From Rehmannia glutinosa (lineage: Eukaryota > Streptophyta > Magnoliopsida > Lamiales > Orobanchaceae), in NCBI GenBank assembly GCA_016081115.2, contig CM071930.1:7979419-8043418 (forward strand): a DNA stretch of 64,000 nucleotides. The letters run 5' to 3'. A program made the position numbers and the translations under genes. Below the pieces are notes generated by a model. That model worked only from the letters and a program-made list of their open reading frames with translations, had not been told where the DNA came from and did no database searches. The first letter of the stretch is position 1, and each line of letters opens with the position of its first letter. Positions 57,601 to 64,000 of the stretch are shown here, one piece after another.

Positions 57601-58049
57601 AATAAACTTCTTACTAACAATTTTTTTTTGTTGTTTAATATATTTTAGATGAAGAAGAATTGGAAGATGACACTCTCTCCAAGGAAGGATCTAATGTTAT
57701 TGATGATGATGTTTGAATTGTATTTGAATTTTTTATAATCTGAACTTTTAAGACTTTATCCATGTATGCAACTATAATATTTGTGTCACTTTTATTATTG
57801 GGGATCATTTAGTTTTGTATATTAAATTTGAATGTTAATGTTATATATGCTTAATTTAAAATTTTAGGTTTATATATAATATTTTTATTTTTTTTGGCTT
57901 GTAGTCCGATAGTGGCCCGTTTAGCCCGAAGCCCGCTAGGGTTAGGGTTAGGTTCGCATATTGCCAGCCCGCATAGTAGTGGCCCGTTTAGCCCGAAGCC
58001 CGTTAGGGCTGGCCCTATAGGGCTCAGGCCAGCCCGTTTAACATCTCTA
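54670..58049 (+). mobile_element. hAT transposon with transposase pseudogene, 3.4 kb
   Basis: Ends TAGAGATGTTAACGGGCC and GCCCGTTTAACATCTCTA, flanked by the exact 8 bp duplication CTTGAATC (54662-54669 and 58050-58057). Subterminal GGCCCG / GCCCGTTTAGCCCGAAGCCC repeats lie at both ends. It carries a BED-finger hAT transposase gene broken by frameshifts and stops, so it was autonomous in the past. It inserted into the coding part of a CACTA element. Confidence 0.95.
55503..57716 (+). pseudogene. hAT transposase (zf-BED, RICESLEEPER-like), broken
   Basis: Order on the plus strand: start MDSQSYDND; BED finger (KVWSNFSKLENGRVKCNGCG at about 55618, TLTRHIN..C near 55715 after a 1 bp shift); DCWTA near 56040; LTLDNASANDSM and FFHIRCCAHILNLIVQDGL (56226-56372), the catalytic and Cys/His region; TRWNSTYTMLESAI (56524 on) after a 4 bp insertion at about 56517-56520; an in-frame TGA at 56745 where Trp is usual; an intron-like stretch with donor near 57128 and acceptor TTTGTTTAG near 57229; TAA at 57288; then the C-terminal hAT dimerisation domain (FWKNNKRCPALSIIACDILS, TVASESAFS, 57349-57540) and a last exon with an acidic tail ending at 57716. 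At least two shifts and several stops make it inactive. Confidence 0.9.
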
Positions 58050-58057
58050 CTTGAATC

Positions 58058-58509
58058 AGACGCCGCTGCTCATCGAAAACTGTAGTTGATGTTCCTGTTC
58101 CTGGCTCGGTGGCAGCTAATATTTGTTTAGTTGTTTTGAGAGCTGATGGGAGTCGCTTGCCAATTTTCCCATCAAATTTTTTATTGTTCCTCATCGAGTG
58201 AATCGGCGGAAGCCATCGTTGATGCCCTACATAGCAAATTTTGCTCGTAATTCGTTTGGAAGGAGTTTCATCATTGTATGTAGGACATGCCATATAACCC
58301 TGCTCGCTCCAACCAGACAAACTACTACGAGCGGGAAAGTCATTTATTGTCATCAACAACACTGCCCGCACCTTAAATTTAGTGTTTGAAGCAGCGTCAC
58401 GTACAACAACTCCTTCTGACCATAACTCATGCAACTCATCAATCAACGGTCTTAAGTAGACATCAATATCCTTGCCCGGAGCATTCGGTTCTGGTATTAA
58501 GAGAGTCAA
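58058..58509 (-). pseudogene. TNP2-type CACTA transposase piece fused to a Ptta-like tail
   Basis: The frame opens with LTLLIPEPNAPGKDIDVYL, WSEGVVVRDA, NFKVRA-like and NDFPARSSLSGWSEQGYMAC, typical TNP2 transposase sequence, with HQRWLPPIHSMRNNKKFDGK following. At about residue 117 it switches to GKRLPSALKTTKQILAATEP, which belongs with the tail at 54453-54661 rather than with TNP2. An internal deletion joining the two CACTA genes explains this. The frame is cut at 58050 by the hAT element. Confidence 0.8.
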
Positions 58510-59221
58510 TTGCTTGTAGGGGTCTTTATTACATAACCACGGTGGTAAGTGTACATAGTTATCACCACTGGCCCCATGCTGTAAGATAAACTCATATTAC
58601 CAAATGGGCTAAACCGTCTGTCGACAAACCCAACCAGACATTTATCGGTTCACGAGCAAAGTCAAGGTACTTTTCATCTAATTTCTTCCATTATTTACCA
58701 TCAACTGGATGACACATTACATCTTCATCCTTCGATCGCCCCCTCTGATGCCATGTCATTTACTTAGCAGAATGATGAGAAGTATATAATCGTTTCAGTC
58801 TATCCTTCAATGGGACGTTTTGAAGTACCTTACGTGGAACTTTCTTTCCCTTTGTGTTTTTCCAGCAACTCGTATTGCAAATTGGACATGTCTGTAGATT
58901 AGCATTCTCCTTCCAAAACAAAGCACAGTCATACGGACATGCGTGTATGAATTCGTAACCTAAACCTAATTTGCTTAATAGTTTTTTCAAGTCATAGTGG
59001 GAAGTAGGTAACTTGTTGCCATCAGGCATTGCATCCTTCAATAGCTTCAACAAAGCATCCATGCGCTCGTTAGTCCACTTATGAAGTACTTTAAGGTGCA
59101 TTAATTTCACCCAAAAGTTCAAGGACGAATACTTGGTACATCCCAGATATAGCTCAACGTGTAGCTCAGATAGTAGATCCGTGAATTCAGAATCATTTGG
59201 ATCCCGCACATCATCTTGCAT
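58510..59221 (-). pseudogene. TNP2-type CACTA transposase, middle part
   Basis: The frame at 58760-59221 holds CPYDCALFWKENANLQTCP and NTSCWKNTKGKKVPRKVL, a conserved TNP2 region with Cys pairs. Between 58510 and 58759 small shifts break the expected LGLSTDGLxPFGNMSLSYS stretch. Confidence 0.8.
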
Positions 59222-59265
59222 ATCACCACATGTGTCATGAGCTTCATATGTACCAGCAACATCAT

Positions 59266-59565
59266 TTAATATTCCGCTATCTCGTCAGCTAATTCACTAA
59301 CAATTGGTGATGCGGGTGTAATATGGATAGTTTCACCGTGGAAAGACCATATTTTGTATCCTAGATTAAATCCATAACTATGAACGTGTGCAAATACCGT
59401 TTCTGGCATTTCCATCTTTCTATTCAGACACGTTTTGCAAGGACAACTTATTTGACCTATAGAATTAATATAATTCTTCGCGTGTTCTATGAAACCTTTC
59501 AACCCATTCCAGAATTTATCTAAATTTCTATTTCTAGTGTGTATCCAACTCTTATCGATAGGCAT
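59266..59565 (-). pseudogene. CACTA transposase-associated domain (N-terminal)
   Basis: 99 residues starting MPIDKSWIHTRNRN, with ISCPCKTCLNRK and KIWSFHGETI, the transposase-associated domain (PF13963) that begins TNP2 proteins. A break at about 59225-59265 separates it from the following part. Confidence 0.85.
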
Positions 59566-60268
59566 CGTAAATCAGATTTGCACTAACTGCATACAAATTT
59601 GCAACACATCATTCATTATATCACGTTTTGTCATATTCTACATGCATGCGTTTCTTGCCACTTCTCATCCGTCTACTCAATTTGGTAATGGCCATATCCC
59701 ATTCAAGAATGTGCACTTACTTAATGTGATTTCATTAGTATACTATATTTGTTCATGCACGCGTAAATTTCGATAGCATTTCCCCTTAGTTCTCAAAGTA
59801 CACATATTGCAATACAACCAAGAACAAAAGAGATACGAACAGAAATTTACCAAGTACATGAGACAAATAATATTCTAATGAAACCACATTAAAGTACACA
59901 TTCTCAAACTGTCCAAATAAGTGGACAATTCAGAATTTAATATCAAATTGTAAAGATTCACACAATTTGATGCCAAATTCCAAACGGGTCTAAGGTGTTT
60001 GAGCACACATGCATGAGATATACAAATTAATATATTTTTAATGATATATCTAATATTTGTTAAAGTAGTGATACATACACACGAAATTCTTGATGAATTA
60101 AAACACTTCCTCAGTATGTAAAAAAGTACATTAGGATTTCAACTTGTGGCAAAGATTTCAGATTATTACATGTATGTACCTAATCCTATGTAGTTGTATT
60201 GGTACCACTTAAGTTTTATTGGGATAGAGTTTTAATGATTTTCTTGATTTGGGCTTGTTCTTTTGCAG
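59566..60268. other. Gene-free spacer or intron-like DNA
   Basis: No CACTA terminus recognised. The last part, up to the TTTTGCAG at 60268, looks like intron sequence preceding the carboxypeptidase exon. Confidence 0.45.
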
Positions 60269-60550
60269 CTTGGAAATCCACTATTAGAATTTACCACAGA
60301 TTACAATTCAAGGGCAGAATATTTTTAGTCTCATGGGCTAATATTAGACACAACATACAATGTATTCACTTATGGTTGCAACTATTCAAGATATGTGAGT
60401 GAATATTACAGAGATTTTGTTTCACTTGTTTGTTCAAAGGTGATGAGCCTGGCGAACAGAGAAAGCAATAGATTTGTGGACAAATGTGATGTTACATTAG
60501 ATGTCTGTGTACCATCTGTCCTCTCACAATCCAAGATCATTGCTCCTCAG
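60269..60550 (+). pseudogene. Isolated exon of a serine carboxypeptidase-like (SCPL45/46 type) gene
   Basis: 94 codons between acceptor TTTTGCAG and donor CAG/GTAAGT. The translation starts LGNPLLEFTTDYNSRAEYF, then a TAG at 60326-60328 where family members have Trp, then SHGLI, YGCNYSRYVSEYYRDFV, RFVDKCDVTLDVCVPSVLSQ and SKIIAPQ. These proteins are secreted or vacuolar peptidases or acyltransferases; this exon covers part of the lid region and conserved Cys residues, not the catalytic Ser, Asp or His. I found no other SCPL exon within about 0.7 kb upstream or 3.4 kb downstream. Conserved splice sites with a single nonsense codon suggest a recent duplication or transposon capture, or a long-intron gene reaching outside. 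Confidence 0.85.
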
Positions 60551-61027
60551 GTAAGTTCATTTTTCCGATCTTTCATTTTCCTTAGCTAGTTTTGTTTACT
60601 TCTTTTGTTGTGGTTCCACCAACTTTTAGTGAATCTCCGGTACATGGTGATTGTTGAAAAAAAGTTGCAAAATAAAGTTTATGTTGTTTGTTTACTGAAG
60701 TCAAAAAATGCTTTGTACCAAGGGGTGAAATGGCATTGAATGCTTCTAGTGCTCAATGTAACTTCTTTAAAACATGTACAGTATAAATAACAGAAAAAAA
60801 TAAACAGAGTTCATGTCTATGAAAGAAAGATCATTAGTTGCCAGTTAACTTAATTAAAAATCAGATTATGTCATATACTAGATGACACATTAAATTTGTT
60901 ATTTAAAATATTTACTCAAAGCATTTTTAGCATAGTTCCATCAGAAACAGCTTATTATAAAAAGCTTTGGTCATTACTAATTTTGATGACTCTTTAGTTT
61001 GATCAAGGGTGAAATCAGTTACAAAAT
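60551..61027. other. Intron-like or spacer DNA
   Basis: AT-rich DNA after the donor site; no next exon recognised. Confidence 0.45.
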
Positions 61028-61290
61028 AACAGGATAAATTGCTAAAACCTATCATTGAGGTTTAGCCTAATTACAAAGAGCTCTAGTTATTTTTACAAAA
61101 ATATAAATACCACTTTACAAGCACCCGGTTAAGGTCTGTATTTACCAAACAAGTACTCTCTTTTGAGGGTGCAATTTGTGAAAAAGAAACAAATATGAAG
61201 GGGTATTTGTGATTTTGAAACATATTGGGTTTTTTTTTTTTTTTTGTAATTAGACTAACATTATGGGTAATTTTTATAATTAGCCCTAAA
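61028..61290. mobile_element. Foldback MITE (TTGAGGTTTAGCC family)
   Basis: Left arm TTGAGGTTTAGCCTAATTACAAA is mirrored at the right by GTAATTAGACTAACATTATGGG and TAATTAGCCC. Related to the element in intron 3 of the NPY-type gene. No exact target duplication established. Confidence 0.5.
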
Positions 61291-61558
61291 ATAACACTTA
61301 GACTCTAAACTTATATAATATTTTCCACAACTACAGAGAAACACTAATTTGGGAGCTTTCCGATTTGCTTTCTTGGTATCTTTCTTTATTCGTCAAGTTG
61401 GTAGTTTGTTTACTTCTTTCGTATTTGTCGATAGTTTACTATCTTATTCAATTCATCATGTTGAATTCTGTTCCAATAACACAACTTAGTTACCTTTTTA
61501 ATAGCTAATAAATACTCCACAAGCTAAAAAACCAACTTACTCCAACTCATCTCATACA

Positions 61559-62149
61559 CAGTGGCGTACCCAAGATTTCCGGCCAGTGCGGTCGGAAATT
61601 TTATCATTTCAGCATTCCTTTCTCGTGTCGAAATATTAATAAATAGAAAATCAAAAATATTTTATAAGCAAGTTGTACCTTGGAACAAGCATGCTCTTCA
61701 AACTTGATCTCTCAAACCATTAAAATCTTACTTATTAATTTCTTGTTATCAAAAATAAAAATTTCAGTTCCCTAAAAAAAAAAGTCAGACTTTAAAATGC
61801 TTTTAATATTTAAAAAAGAAGAGAAAGGCAAGAAAAAAAAGATAAAGATATATTCCTTTGTATCCTGTTGTGGTGAATAAGTTTTTCGAGAGTCCATTTT
61901 GTTTTTGATATATTTAATTAATGGGACTAATTTTTGCTTTTTGTTCCCTAATATCTGTCTTTTGTCCCTTAAAATTAATATGGGTTTTTTCCCGAGGATC
62001 CTATAGCTCATCATGTGAGTGTGGGCATTTGGCCTTGAATGGATAGAATTTTTTTTATTTTTTTAATAATAGCATATGGTTATGGTCATTGGTCAGCTTA
62101 ATTGAGTGCGGTCTATGGATTCACTCGTCCTATACTGGCTCTGCCAGTG
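61559..62149. mobile_element. hAT-type MITE (CAGTGGCG family), 591 bp
   Basis: Ends CAGTGGCGTACCC and GGCTCTGCCAGTG, flanked by the exact 8 bp duplication CTCATACA (61551-61558 and 62150-62157). Non-coding; AT-rich core. Confidence 0.9.
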
Positions 62150-62157
62150 CTCATACA

Positions 62158-63409
62158 TACTATATATAGATAGTTTTCAAGGACACCTAATTTAGTTTGG
62201 GTCCTTTGTGATAGAGATAGAGACTAAAACAACCCCTAAAACAGTACTAAAACCTGCAAATTAAATTGTTCTAGCAGCAAAACACAAAGAAAAATCAAAT
62301 CCAGAATGAAATTAATGACTAATTTCAAAATTTACAGAATAAAGAAACATAGTAGCAAAATACCCATCGCAATGGAAAGCTCGTCAACTACGTTAGAAAT
62401 TCTCTAAAATCCTGCACATAACCAACAATAGAATATATATAATCAACAATTAATGATAAAGAGACATAGTAACAAACATTGTCAACCCTTAAGAAAGCAT
62501 ATTCTCAGTTAAATAAATAACAGCAGCAGTAAAGGTTGACAATGCAGATATACTGATAAATGCGTATCAATATGAAATGCAGTGGAAATTTTCAACTTTT
62601 GACAGTGGCTCCTCGTTGAAAGACATTACAACCCTCAGACATGAAATTATTGAGCATAAACATATACAACTAATTGTATTTTAACTCAATATCAGACTGC
62701 ATTTTAGGCTAAAGAATACTAGACAACAAAACATGAGTAAACAATTGTCAGCAAGATGTAATCTAAAACTCCATGCACATAGATATGGATAAAGCTATTT
62801 GCCCACTCCAAACACGCTACATTGATAAATTTGACATAATCAACAAGATAAATAAACAAATTTATCTTGAAGAATACAGAGAAACATTCAGGTACCTATT
62901 GAAGAATACAAGTATGGTACAACTAGTTAGACAAGATAATCTCCAATATCCAATTTTAACTCAAGCATTTCCTGTATGTACCTATTGAAGAATACAAGTA
63001 TCAGGATTCTGGCCGCATGTTAACATTATTATGAGCACTGAGCAATTACAAATTTACACCACTGCAATGGTCTGTAAACAACTAACCTCGCCAAAACCAA
63101 AGACAAATAAATAAATAAATTAAATAAACAAATTATAATATGCATATCCACAATAGAACTGGGAAGCCTGCTGGCATGGAAAGGGAACAGAATTCATAAG
63201 ACAAATCTGAAAAGGAAAGACGAAAGCTATAATGCACCATACTTCAATTACAGAAATAAAAAGGTATTTCGCTTGGTGTAGTTCAAAGCAAACTCATGTC
63301 ACTTTGAGTAGAAAAAACAAAAAAAAAAAATGTATGTAATCTCATTTCCAAACCTTGGAAGAGAGCTTTCGAGTGAGAACACGGACTCCAGAAACCATGG
63401 CTGCCTACC
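62158..63409. other. Gene-free spacer
   Basis: AT-rich DNA; AATTAAATAAATA-type low-complexity near 63105-63130. A short duplication, CCTATTGAAGAATACAAGTAT, occurs at about 62895 and 62980. No gene supported. Confidence 0.5.
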
Positions 63410-64000
63410 AGGCACGAAGCTATATAGGGGCCAAGGGGAGCACTGGGCCCCCCTCAAATTTTGAAAAAAAAAGTATGAGTATTTTGGTCATTTCACTTTT
63501 TAATTTTAAAATAAATAAAAAATAGAAAAATGGGGGGAAAAAGTCTTCAATTATCTTGCACTCTTCTTTCATTTTTCATTTGTGAATCTTGAAAAATATG
63601 AGTCTTGTCATTTTTTCATTTTCTTAAAATTTGAACTTAAGCTACGCCATAAATTTTAACTTGAATTTTTGCTTTATTCTCTTGTGTCTCTATTTGTCCA
63701 TTTTGATATATTGATATAATTGTTTTGTTATTTATTTTTGAATATTTAAGATGTGATTGAATTAATATATTGACTCAATCAAAATTTCTGCTTATTTCAA
63801 ATTTGATATATTGTTCTTCATTTTTATCTGTGGTAATGGACAAATTGTCCACTTATGTTTTGTAAAAATGAAAAATAGTCATATTTTTTTAATACATGTT
63901 TTTTAGTCATTTTGACACAGTTTTACTCTTCTTGTATTCTCTAATGAGGTACTTGAATATATTTCAAAAAATTGATCCCGTACATTTTTCGGTACTGAGT
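63410..64000. mobile_element. hAT-like MITE, right end not resolved
   Basis: Starts CAGGCACGAAGCTATATAGGGGCC with a following C run and A run, the layout of the CAGTGGCGGA family. The right terminus is probably beyond the window, or at about 63650 (GCTACGCCAT). Confidence 0.4.

Larger units (their letters stand above)
53808..59565 (-). mobile_element. CACTA (En/Spm) transposon remnant, interrupted by a hAT element
   Basis: A CACTGCCGTAGAAAC-type terminus at 53808 is followed by a subterminal array of TTGCGACAACATG / TTGTCGC words up to about 54230. Coding remnants on the minus strand then occur on both sides of the nested hAT element at 54670-58049. The partner terminus upstream of 59565 was not found, so that side is truncated or diverged. 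Confidence 0.75.

Overview
This is a stretch of plant nuclear DNA, most likely from a eudicot. It is AT-rich, intron-bearing and dominated by transposable elements. The evidence is a four-exon NPH3/RPT2-family gene, Ty1/copia and Cassandra retrotransposons, CACTA and hAT DNA transposons, a Helitron end, tRNA-derived SINEs and dozens of MITEs. I cannot name the species. No rRNA gene, functional tRNA gene, CRISPR array or bacterial feature is present.

Layout. 1-7.5 kb: MITEs and SINEs, including two Tourist-like copies in opposite orientation (one carrying a nested hAT MITE) and several hAT MITEs with exact 8 bp target duplications. 7.5-11.7 kb: a young minus-strand copia element with about 97.6% similar LTRs, a 5 bp target duplication, a damaged gag, an internally deleted pol, and between them a small two-helix membrane ORF with its own TATA box. 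12-20.9 kb: hAT-type elements, then a tandemly duplicated segment whose copies were hit by different elements (a Helitron, CACTA MITEs, a solo LTR), so each copy serves as the empty site of the other. 21.3-26.7 kb: the only near-complete host gene, an NPY-type NPH3 protein on the minus strand with a 1 bp frameshift. 26.9-31.9 kb: two hAT elements with 8 bp duplications, and the 3' LTR of a minus-strand Ty3/gypsy element next to an antisense, intron-containing Transposase_28-type pseudogene. 34.9-41.4 kb: a decayed plus-strand copia element with 1 kb LTRs and a 5 bp duplication. 41.8-45.2 kb: a nest consisting of a non-autonomous CACTA element carrying an hAT element and a Cassandra TRIM, itself probably inside an old solo LTR. 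45.2-53.8 kb: gene-free DNA with MITEs and a poly(A)-tailed retroposon. 53.8-59.6 kb: a decayed CACTA transposon with TNP2-type coding remnants, interrupted by a 3.4 kb hAT transposon that carries a broken BED-finger transposase. 60.3 kb: one isolated exon of a serine carboxypeptidase-like gene with intact splice sites and one nonsense codon. 61-64 kb: MITEs and gene-free DNA.

I found no convincing new multi-gene system. The most unusual signals are the small membrane-protein unit inside the copia element, the orphan carboxypeptidase exon, the single-base frameshift in the NPY gene, and the set of nested insertions with exact target duplications from which an order of events can be read.
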